Source: Bacteroidota bacterium
Lineage (GTDB): Bacteria; Bacteroidota; Ignavibacteria; Kapaibacteriales; UBA961
NCBI GenBank assembly: GCA_018266765.1
Contig: JAFDZU010000044.1
Coordinates: 1-55,494 of the forward strand
DNA: 55,494 nucleotides
Direction: 5' to 3'
In this document: positions 43,560 through 51,742 of the stretch, piece after piece
Numbering within the stretch: the first letter of the stretch is position 1
How the letters are laid out: each line of letters opens with the position of its first letter
Program-made: the position numbers and the translations under genes
The notes under the pieces: generated by a model
What the model saw: only the letters and a program-made list of their open reading frames with translations
What the model was told of the DNA's origin: nothing
The model's database searches: none

Positions 43560-46274
43560 TTACAGTCGTGCCCCGATACTGAAATAGCCAAGAGTAGGCG
43601 CATGAATCACACTTGGTTTGTCTGTAAAAAACACACTTTGTCCAATTGAAATTTTGGCTAAACCAACAGGAGTATCCAATGTTAATGATAATCCGAGTCC
43701 ATGTTTCAAACCCGAAAATTTAATTGTCGAGAAATTCTCCCAAACCGAACCAATATCATACCGTGCCGCAATATACGTGTCAAAGAAAATACGAATAGGC
43801 ATCAAAACCCTATATTCGAGCGAACCTGAGGCAATTTGCTGTCCACGTTCTTCATCTTCGCGTTTTCCGTAGAAACTATCTTCGCCACCAATAGAAAACT
43901 GTTCTGTCAGCGGCATTGTTTTATCGCCAAATCCAAAATGAAACAATGGAGTAAATGAATGACCGCCAAAACTCAGAGTTGTTTTATACAAAAATTCAAC
44001 TTTAGAAAAACTGACAGCATCGGGTGGATTAAGCACGCTTGATTCAACAGACATATCCAAAAATCTACCGCTTCTAGGTAAATCTGCGCGGTCTTGCGTA
44101 TCGAATCGTGTGGCAAATTTTAACGATGTAAGTGATTGGAATTTTGGACGTACAATTGTATCACCTACCGAGAAAATTCTTTGATATTCATAGCGAAACT
44201 GAGTGTAAAATTTCCCTTTGCGTTCGATTTGTCTGCCGAATAATGCTTGTAATCCATTCCGTTGAAGTGCCAAATCTCCTTGTCGTTCATATTCAAATTC
44301 ATTTTTAGGTTGCCTGTCTTTTCTCAAATAAGAATACATATTCTTGGTACTGGTGAATGCCTGAATATCAGTTGACCAAAATGAATTGAATAGGCGTTCT
44401 GCACCGATTCCTAACGAAGCTGATTGAATACGAGTTGCACCAACAATTCTACCCGAAACTCTAAAATCTAAACCAAATGGATGTTCTTGAATTAAATCTA
44501 AACCAACTTGTCCGTTTCGTTCATTGTCAATTCTCACCCCAATTCTGAGTAATTGATTTGGTTGCTCTTTCACATTCACAAGCAAATCAACCGTCCCACT
44601 ATCTCCATAGCGTGGAATAAATTCAACCATTGAAAAATAATTTGTATTCCAGAGATTTTCCCATGTTTGAAGCAAGCTGTTGCTTTGCAGAGGAAAAGCA
44701 TGAAGCGGCTCGAATTCCCGTGAAATAACTACAGAAGGTACAGTTTCATTTCCTTTTATAATTAAAGAACGGAATGCTCCGTGATTGATGCTTCCTCGTA
44801 ATTCTCCATTTTTTAAATTATAATCCATTGAACCTATTCGTGCAAACGAATATCCCGAATGTCGAAAATTTCTCATCACTTTGGCAGAAAACTCACTTAG
44901 CTGTTCCGGTGAATATAATTGTGGTGACTGTATAGAATTGATCAAATCCATACTAACACTTGAATCTACCGATATGTTCATTGTGCGAACCGAAGGATAA
45001 CGAAACCCTTTTGTCCGGATAATTCCATTGGACAGAGATACTTCTGTTCGTTCAAAATTCTCATTTTCTGCAATGGTTTGTATTGCATGAAGTGATGATA
45101 ATGGTGTCATTGTTTGTGTAATTGGTTGTGTTGAGGAGTGTAGTGATACATCGGCAAGAAGTGACGAACTCGCGTTCTCTTTTGTCTCAAGCTGTACTGT
45201 TTGCATATCCGGCGGAAAATGAGGAGCAATAAATGTTACGGCAAGGAGTGAATCTTCTTTATCAGAAAGCATCTTCTTAATTTTGCTTACTGCTTGCTGT
45301 CCGGCTTTTTCACCTAATGCAATTAAATTCTTCACTTCGGAGAAATCAGTGTTCTTCCATGTTCCGAGTTCGGGAGTTATCCAAACGGTGGGAATAGCAG
45401 ATGCAGAGTGTTCTAATTGATATTTTTGCATGTTCATCATGCTTGTTACCACTTGGTCGGCTACATTCCATGGAGTATCAAGCTCTTCGGCTGATAAAAG
45501 TGGAGAAGTCGTATTTACAACAATGATTACCGTCGGTTGGAATTCGTTTACAGCAATCTCAATTGGAATATTCGCCATAATTCCGCCATCAACTAATACC
45601 ATCGAATCTATGCGTACAGGTGTGTAACGTAGTGGAACAGTTGCGCTTGCTTTCATTGCATTGACTAAATCACCTTTGCTAAGGGCAACCGCCCGACCTT
45701 TTGCTAAATCAGTCGCTACTGCTCTAAACGGGACTTTTAAGTTATTAAAATCTCCTTCGGCATGATATATACCATTCCATACTAATTCCTGCAAAAGCGT
45801 CGTTAGCCGTGTGCCACCCGATATTGATTGAGGAACAACTAATTTAAAATTTCGGAATCGAAGCGTGAGTACATTACGGTCGTTTTCAAATTTTTGGTCG
45901 AGAAATAAATCTGTTCTATCTTGCTCATTCCCAAGTGAAAGCACTCGTTCCCATTCTACATTGGTGAGAATAGAGTCTAATTCGTATGCTGAATATCCCG
46001 AAGTGTATAATCCACCAATAATTGCACCGATACTTGTTCCAATAACATAGTCAATAGGAATTCCTGCTTTTTCTAATTCGTGCAAAACTCCGATTTGGGC
46101 AAGTCCACGGCTACCGCCTCCTGATAATACAACCGCAACTTTGGGGCGATACACATCTCGGTGAGGTAGAGTCCATGTTGTTACATCGGTAGAATCCTTC
46201 GTACATGCACTAAGTTCCGTAGGTATTATTACTATGGTTGCAAATAAGAAAACTATTGATAATACAAATCTCAT
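43560..46274 (-). CDS. Patatin-like phospholipase fused to Omp85-type barrel (type Vd-like)
   Basis: 904 residues. The signal region (1-23) ends LSAC, which also fits a lipobox. The patatin domain (~43-320) has the oxyanion loop SGGGSRG (51-57), the nucleophile Ser81 in GTSIG, and the catalytic Asp in [10 protein letters not shown] (~229). A Ser/Thr-rich stretch (~345-400) follows. One or two POTRA-like units at ~440-590 lead to an Omp85-type barrel (~595-904, ending GYFSIGARL). The plan resembles PlpD, a phospholipase whose own barrel anchors it in the outer membrane. The serine-rich insert before the POTRA part makes it longer than PlpD. Confidence 0.9.
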   Translation of the reverse strand: MRFVLSIVFLFATIVIIPTELSACTKDSTDVTTWTLPHRDVYRPKVAVVLSGGGSRGLAQIGVLHELEKAGIPIDYVIGTSIGAIIGGLYTSGYSAYELDSILTNVEWERVLSLGNEQDRTDLFLDQKFENDRNVLTLRFRNFKLVVPQSISGGTRLTTLLQELVWNGIYHAEGDFNNLKVPFRAVATDLAKGRAVALSKGDLVNAMKASATVPLRYTPVRIDSMVLVDGGIMANIPIEIAVNEFQPTVIIVVNTTSPLLSAEELDTPWNVADQVVTSMMNMQKYQLEHSASAIPTVWITPELGTWKNTDFSEVKNLIALGEKAGQQAVSKIKKMLSDKEDSLLAVTFIAPHFPPDMQTVQLETKENASSSLLADVSLHSSTQPITQTMTPLSSLHAIQTIAENENFERTEVSLSNGIIRTKGFRYPSVRTMNISVDSSVSMDLINSIQSPQLYSPEQLSEFSAKVMRNFRHSGYSFARIGSMDYNLKNGELRGSINHGAFRSLIIKGNETVPSVVISREFEPLHAFPLQSNSLLQTWENLWNTNYFSMVEFIPRYGDSGTVDLLVNVKEQPNQLLRIGVRIDNERNGQVGLDLIQEHPFGLDFRVSGRIVGATRIQSASLGIGAERLFNSFWSTDIQAFTSTKNMYSYLRKDRQPKNEFEYERQGDLALQRNGLQALFGRQIERKGKFYTQFRYEYQRIFSVGDTIVRPKFQSLTSLKFATRFDTQDRADLPRSGRFLDMSVESSVLNPPDAVSFSKVEFLYKTTLSFGGHSFTPLFHFGFGDKTMPLTEQFSIGGEDSFYGKREDEERGQQIASGSLEYRVLMPIRIFFDTYIAARYDIGSVWENFSTIKFSGLKHGLGLSLTLDTPVGLAKISIGQSVFFTDKPSVIHAPTLGYFSIGARL

Positions 46275-46618
46275 GCGTGATATTTACGGAAAATGGATTT
46301 CTGTTTTGATGTAATAAACGTTTGCAGGCAACTTTGCTCAAACATAATGCACAAAAGTACAAATTTATTGTAATGTACCATAGTTCAACAATTCGTTACA
46401 TATTGAAAACTATAGAAGAATATAAAATTAAATGCTCTACGATGTATCGTTGGGAAAGTTTGCAAGAGTGTGTGTATGTAGAAAGAAAAAGCACTACAAA
46501 CACAAAAGGCGCATTCATAGAGTATGGACGTGGTTCTTTTCTTGTTGTCCTTTTCAGAGATTATCCGTAGTTTCGCTGAAAGTAATTATCTAACCATTAT
46601 AAACTACACTCGCTCATT
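46275..46618. other. Intergenic region upstream of patatin and methyltransferase genes
   Basis: 344 bp between divergent genes. On the minus strand TACTTTTG (46359-46352) fits a TAnnTTTG element about 80 bases before the patatin ATG, without a clear TTG box. On the plus strand a small open frame occupies 46373-46570 (separate entry). I see no strong hairpin and no promoter consensus for the methyltransferase. Confidence 0.5.
46373..46570 (+). CDS. Possible small protein upstream of the methyltransferase
   Basis: A 65-codon frame from ATG 46373 (MYHSSTIRYILKTIEEYKIK, ending LVVLFRDYP); the frame is open from a TTG at 46322. I do not recognise it. The composition is protein-like (amphipathic start, mixed charged middle, FIEYGRGSFLVVLF end), but no RBS is evident. 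It ends 48 bases before the methyltransferase start. It might be a small regulator of that gene, the remnant of a longer gene, or chance. Confidence 0.3.
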   Translation: MYHSSTIRYILKTIEEYKIKCSTMYRWESLQECVYVERKSTTNTKGAFIEYGRGSFLVVLFRDYP

Positions 46619-48301
46619 ATGAATAAACTCATACTCGGTGATAACCTCGAAATCCTCAAACAAATCAATAGCGAATCCATTGACCTTGTCTATCTCGACC
46701 CGCCCTTCTTCTCCAATAGAAATTATGAAGTGATATGGGGTGACGAAGGCGAAATTCGTTCCTTCCAAGACCGATGGAGTGGTGGGATGGATCATTATAT
46801 CGCTTGGCTCAAAGAACGGACTGCCGAAATGCACCGTATCTTAAAAAATACCGGAAGTATCTTTCTCCATTGCGACTGGCACGCTAACGCTTACATTCGA
46901 GTGGAGATTCTTGATAAGATTTTTGGACTAAATAATCTTAGAAATGAAATTATTTGGAAACGAGCAGAAACAATTAAAGGTAATTTCGGGCAAGGAAAGA
47001 AATCTTTAGATTATAATACGGATACAATTTTTCATTATTCCAAATCAACCATTACTACATTTAATCAACCATTCAAAAAATACGAAGAAAAATACTTAGA
47101 ACAATTTTACAAATATCAAGAATCAGATGGTCGTAAATATAGGTTAATCAGCATGATAGGTCCTGGTGGAGAATCTAAAGGTAATCCACAATATGAATTC
47201 CTTGGAGTGACTAAATTCTGGCGTTATTCCAAAACCAAAATGCAAGAACTATTTGACAATGGTATGATTATTCAAACTAATCCAGGTACAGTTCCTCAAA
47301 GAAAACAATATCTAGATGAATGTAAAGGTGTTGCAATACAAAATCTGTGGGATGATGTATTTGCACTTTCCGGAACATCAAAAGAAGCAATCGGCTATCC
47401 AACTCAAAAGCCGGAAGCATTACTTGACAGAATAATCAAAATGGCAAGCAACGAAGGAGATACCGTTCTCGACCCATTCGTCGGTGGTGGAACAACGATA
47501 GCCGTAGCCGAGAAGCTCAATAGAAATTGGATAGGAATAGACCAATCAGTCCAAGCAGTTAAAGTAACAGAGTTTCGACTGAACAGCCAGCAAAACCTTT
47601 TTAGTCAGCCGTTTATCGTTCAGCTTCACAAATACGACTACGACACCTTGCGCTACAAAGACGCATTTGAATTTGAGAGTTGGATTATCACACAATACGA
47701 AGGTCAGCCACAAAATAAAAAAGGTGGCGACAAAGGAATTGACGGCAAAACAAAAGACGGCTCGCCTATTCAAGTGAAACGCTCGGACGATATTGGACGC
47801 AATGTTATAGATAATTTCCTTTCGGCTATCCAACGCGACGACAAACGAACCTACGAACTCCATAAAGCCGACAACAAACCGGTAGGATATATTATCGCAT
47901 TTTCTTTTGGCAAAGGAGCAATTCAAGAAGTTGCTCGTCTCAAAAACCAAGAAGATGTCATTATCAAATTAGTTCGAGTGGATGAGATAGTTCCCATTGC
48001 AAAAAAACCGACAATAACAGTAGAAGTCAATGAAATCGGACGAGACAAAAAAGACATTCGAGAAATAGAATTTACGGCAGAAGGACAAAGTCCGGCAGGA
48101 ATAGAGTTTTTCAGTTGGGATTTTGATTACAACGAAAAGGATGGATTCAAGCCCGAAATAATCATAGATAAAATTGGAAAGCAACAGCATAAATTCAAAG
48201 CAGGACAGCACATCATCGCCGTTAAAGTAGTTGATAATGATGGTTTAGACAACATCGAACTCATAAAATTGAAAGTGAACGGAAAAGTTGAGAGGAAATG
48301 A
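46619..48301 (+). CDS. DNA methyltransferase / Mrr-like nuclease / PKD-like domain fusion
   Basis: 560 residues in three parts. (1) A beta-class adenine or N4-cytosine methyltransferase (1-~320), with catalytic DPPF at 27-30 first and the SAM-binding DPFVGGGTT near 285-293 later, and a target recognition region between. (2) An Mrr-like PD-(D/E)xK nuclease domain (~340-455), with GGDKGIDGKT and PIQVKRSDD giving the D...QxK site. (3) Residues ~463-555 look like a PKD domain: FFSWDFDYNEKDG, HKFKAGQHIIAVKVVDNDGL, IKLKVNG. Methyltransferase-Mrr fusions are known as one-protein restriction-modification enzymes; the PKD-like end is unexpected, since PKD folds are mostly extracellular. No signal peptide is present. 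No separate restriction or specificity gene is adjacent. Confidence 0.88.
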   Translation: MNKLILGDNLEILKQINSESIDLVYLDPPFFSNRNYEVIWGDEGEIRSFQDRWSGGMDHYIAWLKERTAEMHRILKNTGSIFLHCDWHANAYIRVEILDKIFGLNNLRNEIIWKRAETIKGNFGQGKKSLDYNTDTIFHYSKSTITTFNQPFKKYEEKYLEQFYKYQESDGRKYRLISMIGPGGESKGNPQYEFLGVTKFWRYSKTKMQELFDNGMIIQTNPGTVPQRKQYLDECKGVAIQNLWDDVFALSGTSKEAIGYPTQKPEALLDRIIKMASNEGDTVLDPFVGGGTTIAVAEKLNRNWIGIDQSVQAVKVTEFRLNSQQNLFSQPFIVQLHKYDYDTLRYKDAFEFESWIITQYEGQPQNKKGGDKGIDGKTKDGSPIQVKRSDDIGRNVIDNFLSAIQRDDKRTYELHKADNKPVGYIIAFSFGKGAIQEVARLKNQEDVIIKLVRVDEIVPIAKKPTITVEVNEIGRDKKDIREIEFTAEGQSPAGIEFFSWDFDYNEKDGFKPEIIIDKIGKQQHKFKAGQHIIAVKVVDNDGLDNIELIKLKVNGKVERK

Positions 48302-48317
48302 GGAAGGAAATAAAGTC

Positions 48318-48340
48318 AAGGCGGTTATTAAAACCGCCTT
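48318..48340 (+). terminator. Hairpin after the methyltransferase gene, possible terminator
   Basis: AAGGCGGTT pairs with AACCGCCTT around a 5-base loop, 16 bases after the stop. Only a short T run follows, so termination may be weak. Confidence 0.5.
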
Positions 48341-48373
48341 TCAACACTACTCCAAATAAAAAATACCTAAGAA

Positions 48374-48395
48374 GGTCGGTTGGTAACAACCGACC
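48374..48395. repeat. GC-rich hairpin
   Basis: GGTCGGTTG (48374-48382), loop GTAA, CAACCGACC (48387-48395). The stem is perfect over 9 bp and the loop is a GNRA tetraloop, which stabilises RNA hairpins. Confidence 0.7.
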
Positions 48396-48436
48396 GGACT
48401 GGCTAAAAGAACACCATCAGCTCCGTCAGGGGCGCA

Positions 48437-48562
48437 ATATCGGTAGAAAACAACGCCACCACCTCGCTTCCAAGAGTTCCGTTAGGAACGTAATATCTCC
48501 TTTGAATTGTTCCACCCTTACAGGGCTTGAATTCAGAGTGAGAAATAATTTTCTACCGATAT
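48437..48562. repeat. Element bounded by a 14-bp inverted repeat
   Basis: ATATCGGTAGAAAA (48437-48450) and its exact complement TTTTCTACCGATAT (48549-48562) enclose 98 bases that hold a smaller palindrome. No transposase is present. It could be a miniature mobile element or a structured RNA. Confidence 0.6.
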
Positions 48563-48664
48563 GTATTCCCTACGGGAAAAAAGAATTGGTGATGATTGTG
48601 TTCCTACAAACAGGACACCCCCAATGGAGCTTGGTTTGGCTTTGGCTGTTCACGTTTCTACAAG

Positions 48665-48698
48665 CAGTTTGCTCCTAACGGAGCATTTATAATTCCGT
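48665..48698 (+). repeat. 34-bp direct repeat, copy 1
   Basis: CAGTTTGCTCCTAACGGAGC followed by a 14-base tail ending ATTCCGT. It contains the palindrome GCTCC-TAAC-GGAGC. Copy 2 differs at three positions. Confidence 0.75.
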
Positions 48699-48755
48699 AG
48701 GAATGTTCTGATTGTAGCACAGAGAGCACAGATACAAATTTCACATTCCAACTAA

Positions 48756-48789
48756 CAGTTTGCTCCTATCGGAGCATCTTTAATTCCGT
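48756..48789 (+). repeat. 34-bp direct repeat, copy 2
   Basis: CAGTTTGCTCCTATCGGAGC followed by a 14-base tail ending ATTCCGT; 31 of 34 positions match copy 1, which starts 91 bp upstream. The stem GCTCC/GGAGC is kept while the loop changes, as expected of a structured repeat. Confidence 0.75.
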
Positions 48790-48807
48790 CAATTCTCAAA
48801 AATGCCG

Positions 48808-48815
48808 TAACTTTG
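48808..48815 (+). promoter_or_regulatory. Candidate -7 promoter element for murA
   Basis: TAACTTTG matches TAnnTTTG exactly and equals the RRM gene -7 box. It lies 45 bases before the murA ATG. The -33 box is not clear. Confidence 0.55.
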
Positions 48816-48860
48816 CAGTATTCACATCTAAAAACTTTTAAATAGTAGAGAAAATTCCTC

Positions 48861-50120
48861 ATGGATAAATTTGTTATTGAAGGCGGTCAGCGACTTTCAG
48901 GTCGGGTTCGTATTTCGGGTGCAAAGAATGCTACACTTGCTCTGATGCCAATGGTTTTGCTTGCTCCGGGCGTATTCCGACTGCACAACACACCAAATAT
49001 TCGTGATGTATGGACGATGTCGAGATTATTAGGCGAAATGGGCGTTCATTGCGAACTCAACGGCGATGAACTATTCCTCGATTCGTCGAATATCACCAGC
49101 CACGAAGCTCCGTATGAACAAGTAAAAAAAATGCGTGCCTCGATTAATGTTCTTGGCCCGTTGATAGCTCGGTATGGCGAGGCAAAGGTTTCATTGCCGG
49201 GCGGTTGCGCTTTTGGGCCACGTCCTGTGGATTTACATTTGAAGGGTTTAGAGAAACTCGGTGCTGAAATTACCATCGAAAACGGCTATATTCTCGCTAA
49301 AACAAACGGACTGCGCGGTGCGAAAATTCATTTTGATATATCAAGTGTCGGTGCAACCGAAAATATTCTTTCGGCGGCTGTCCTTGCAAATGGAACAACT
49401 CTTTTGACTAATGCGGCATTAGAGCCCGAAGTAACTGCTCTTGCACGACTTTTGGTAAAAATGGGCGCGAAAATCAATGGAATCGGAACCAATATGCTCG
49501 AAATCGAAGGTGTAAAAGAGCTTCATGCAGTTGAGGAAGAAAATATTCCTGACCGTATCGAAGCAGCTACGTTCTTGATTGCGGCGGCAATGACTCGCGG
49601 AAAAGTGTTGGTTGAAAATGTAAATCCATATCATCTGACAGCAGTAATTTCCAAACTCGAAGAGGCAGGATGCTCAATTGATGTAACGGGTAATTGTATT
49701 AGTGTTGAAATGGACGAAGCTCCGCGCCCTACTGATATTACAACGGCGACCTATCCCGGTTTCCCAACGGATTCGCAGGCGCAATGGTTGGCGTTTATGC
49801 TTCTTGCGGACGGTTCAAGCCGCATTACCGATACAATTTATCACACACGATTTCATCACGTTCCCGAACTCCAACGGCTTGGCGCAAAAATTGAAATGGC
49901 AGAAAATACCGCGCTTGTGCAAGGCAGTGTACTTTCCGGTGCTACAGTGATGTCGGCAGATTTGCGGGCAAGTGCCTGTTTAATACTTGCGGCGTTAGTT
50001 GCCGAAGGACGTTCGGAAATACTCAGAGTTTATCATTTAGACAGGGGATACGAGGCAATCGAAAAGAAATTAGCAGGTTTGGGAGCAAGTATTGAACGGG
50101 TAAAAACAGAAGAATATTGA
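48861..50120 (+). CDS. murA: UDP-N-acetylglucosamine 1-carboxyvinyltransferase
   Basis: 419 residues, the usual length. It transfers enolpyruvate from PEP to UDP-GlcNAc, the first committed step of peptidoglycan synthesis, in the cytoplasm. The active-site loop reads LPGGCAFGPRPVDLHL with the catalytic Cys at ~116, the fosfomycin target; a Cys rather than Asp suggests ordinary fosfomycin sensitivity at the enzyme level. Other signatures are GAKNATLALMPM, IPDRIEAATFLIAA and YPGFPTDSQAQ. It is followed 49 bases later by xseB. Confidence 0.97.
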   Translation: MDKFVIEGGQRLSGRVRISGAKNATLALMPMVLLAPGVFRLHNTPNIRDVWTMSRLLGEMGVHCELNGDELFLDSSNITSHEAPYEQVKKMRASINVLGPLIARYGEAKVSLPGGCAFGPRPVDLHLKGLEKLGAEITIENGYILAKTNGLRGAKIHFDISSVGATENILSAAVLANGTTLLTNAALEPEVTALARLLVKMGAKINGIGTNMLEIEGVKELHAVEEENIPDRIEAATFLIAAAMTRGKVLVENVNPYHLTAVISKLEEAGCSIDVTGNCISVEMDEAPRPTDITTATYPGFPTDSQAQWLAFMLLADGSSRITDTIYHTRFHHVPELQRLGAKIEMAENTALVQGSVLSGATVMSADLRASACLILAALVAEGRSEILRVYHLDRGYEAIEKKLAGLGASIERVKTEEY

Positions 50121-50169
50121 ACCTCTATCTTCTTGAATTAAGTTTGAATTACTACTAAGCAAAAAATAT

Positions 50170-50367
50170 ATGGCTAAGAAAAGCACACAATCATTTGAAG
50201 AACAAGTAGCTCGTCTCGAAGGAATTATTTCAATTCTTGATAATGGAGATGCTCCAATGGACGAAATGCTCATTCTCTACGAAGAAGCAATGGCACTCAC
50301 AAAAAGTTGCCGAGAATATTTAGATAAAGCCGAACAGCGTGTTACAATGCTTTCCGGCGGAGAATAG
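50170..50367 (+). CDS. xseB: Exodeoxyribonuclease VII small subunit
   Basis: 65 residues, typical of XseB: QSFEEQVARLEGIISILDNG, then DAPMDEMLILYEEAMALTKS, then the terminal coiled helix LDKAEQRVTML. XseB forms long helical arms that hold the catalytic XseA subunit; together they degrade single-stranded DNA. xseA is not in the window. It lies between murA (49 bases) and kynU (36 bases), so probably in one transcript with them. Confidence 0.92.
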   Translation: MAKKSTQSFEEQVARLEGIISILDNGDAPMDEMLILYEEAMALTKSCREYLDKAEQRVTMLSGGE

Positions 50368-50403
50368 CGATTAACAAACCACTTATTACTTTTTAAATTC
50401 TCA

Positions 50404-51690
50404 ATGATTTCTTATCAATCTTCATCCGAATTTGCCCAAGCAATGGACGCACTAGACCCACTCGCGCCAATGCGTAATCAATTTTACTTCCCAAGAATTA
50501 ACGGAAAAGAAGCACTGTATTTCTGTGGTAATTCACTTGGTTTGCAACCCAAATCTACCGAAGCGGCACTTCTTCAAGAACTCGAAGATTGGAAAAACTG
50601 GGGCGTCGAAGGTCATTTTCACGCAAAGAATCCTTGGTTTCCATATCATAAAATATTAACGGCTTCGCTTGCTCGGATCGTTGGTGGAAATGATAGTGAA
50701 GTTGTTTGCATGAATACTCTGACGGTTAATCTTCATCTACTTATGGTGTCGTTCTATCGTCCCACGACTGAGCGTTATAAGATTATTATGGAAGCAGGTG
50801 CCTTCCCATCTGACCAATATGCAATCGAAAGTCAAGTACGATTTCATGGTTTTGCGCCGGATGATGCAATTATCGAAATTGCTCCGCGCGAAGGGGAACA
50901 CACTCTCCGAACCGACGATATTCTCACAGCAATTGAAACGTATAAAGATTCGCTCGCTCTCGTGATGTTCGGCGGTGTTCAGTATTTCACCGGACAACGG
51001 TTTGATATGCAGGTGATAACCTCTGCGGCACATACGGCAGGTGCAATTGCGGGGTTTGATTTGGCGCATGCAATTGGCAATGTAGAGCTTGAGCTTCATA
51101 ATTGGAATGTAGATTTTGCGGCGTGGTGCTCGTATAAATATCTTAATTCTGGGCCGGGCGGAGTGGGCGGAATATTTGTCCACGACCGATATGCCGAGAG
51201 TCCCGACCTTCCGCGATTTGCAGGTTGGTGGGGTAATGACGAAGCCACACGATTTGAAATGAAAAAAGGATTTCATCCGGCGCGAGGTGCAGAAGGTTGG
51301 CAAATCAGTAATGCACAAGTGTTTCAAATGGCGGCATTGCGTTCGTCGTTATCAATATTTGATATGGTTGAATTACCGACACTATTCCACAAACGTGATG
51401 AGCTGACCGGTTATTTAAAATTCTTGATTGATAATATTATTGCAGATTTCCCCGAGCTTTCCTACACCAACATCACACCTGCTAACCCTTTTGAGCGTGG
51501 CAGTCAGATTTCATTTCTTGTCGGAAAACAAGGACGTAAACTTCATAATTATCTAACCGACAATGGTGTCATAGTGGACTGGCGCGAGCCGAATGTTGTT
51601 CGGATTGCTCCCGTTCCTCTTTATAATTCTTTCGAAGATGTATTTCGTCTTAGTGAGATGATTCGAACTTATTCTTCATATCTTGTTTAG
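50404..51690 (+). CDS. kynU: Kynureninase
   Basis: 428 residues. A PLP enzyme of the aminotransferase fold that cleaves kynurenine to anthranilate and alanine, or hydroxykynurenine to hydroxyanthranilate, in tryptophan breakdown and de novo NAD synthesis. Seen are FCGNSLGLQPKS near the start, NTLTVNLHLLM, GFDLAHAIGN, and WCSYKYLNSGPGGVGGIFVH with the PLP-binding Lys245, then WWGN and GWQISNAQVF. All are standard for KynU. Other kynurenine pathway genes (dioxygenase, formamidase, 3-monooxygenase) are not nearby, so its physiological use here is open. Confidence 0.95.
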   Translation: MISYQSSSEFAQAMDALDPLAPMRNQFYFPRINGKEALYFCGNSLGLQPKSTEAALLQELEDWKNWGVEGHFHAKNPWFPYHKILTASLARIVGGNDSEVVCMNTLTVNLHLLMVSFYRPTTERYKIIMEAGAFPSDQYAIESQVRFHGFAPDDAIIEIAPREGEHTLRTDDILTAIETYKDSLALVMFGGVQYFTGQRFDMQVITSAAHTAGAIAGFDLAHAIGNVELELHNWNVDFAAWCSYKYLNSGPGGVGGIFVHDRYAESPDLPRFAGWWGNDEATRFEMKKGFHPARGAEGWQISNAQVFQMAALRSSLSIFDMVELPTLFHKRDELTGYLKFLIDNIIADFPELSYTNITPANPFERGSQISFLVGKQGRKLHNYLTDNGVIVDWREPNVVRIAPVPLYNSFEDVFRLSEMIRTYSSYLV

Positions 51691-51742
51691 AAGTAAATTG
51701 GAGTTGTAAACCTTACCAATAGTAATCCTAATATATTGTTGT

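Larger units (their letters stand above)
48302..48860. repeat. Hairpin-rich intergenic repeat cluster
   Basis: 559 bp without a credible gene. A 126-codon frame here has repeat-derived composition and is rejected. It contains at least two hairpins, a distant 14-bp inverted repeat and two 34-bp direct repeats (separate entries), plus several short palindromes such as TTCCGTTAGGAA near 48477 and TCCCTACGGGA near 48567. Motifs of the kind GCTCCTAACGGAGC recur. It looks like a mosaic of dispersed intergenic repeats. The murA promoter lies at its right end. Confidence 0.7.

Noticed and set aside
48298-48678. 126-codon frame overlapping the methyltransferase stop
   Set aside because: It runs through hairpins and repeats, has odd composition (many R, N, H, Q) and no family resemblance; it is best explained as read-through of the repeat cluster.
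48437-48789. Attachment sites of an integrated element around the methyltransferase
   Set aside because: The repeats all lie on one side of the gene, and no integrase or matching copy was seen on the other side.
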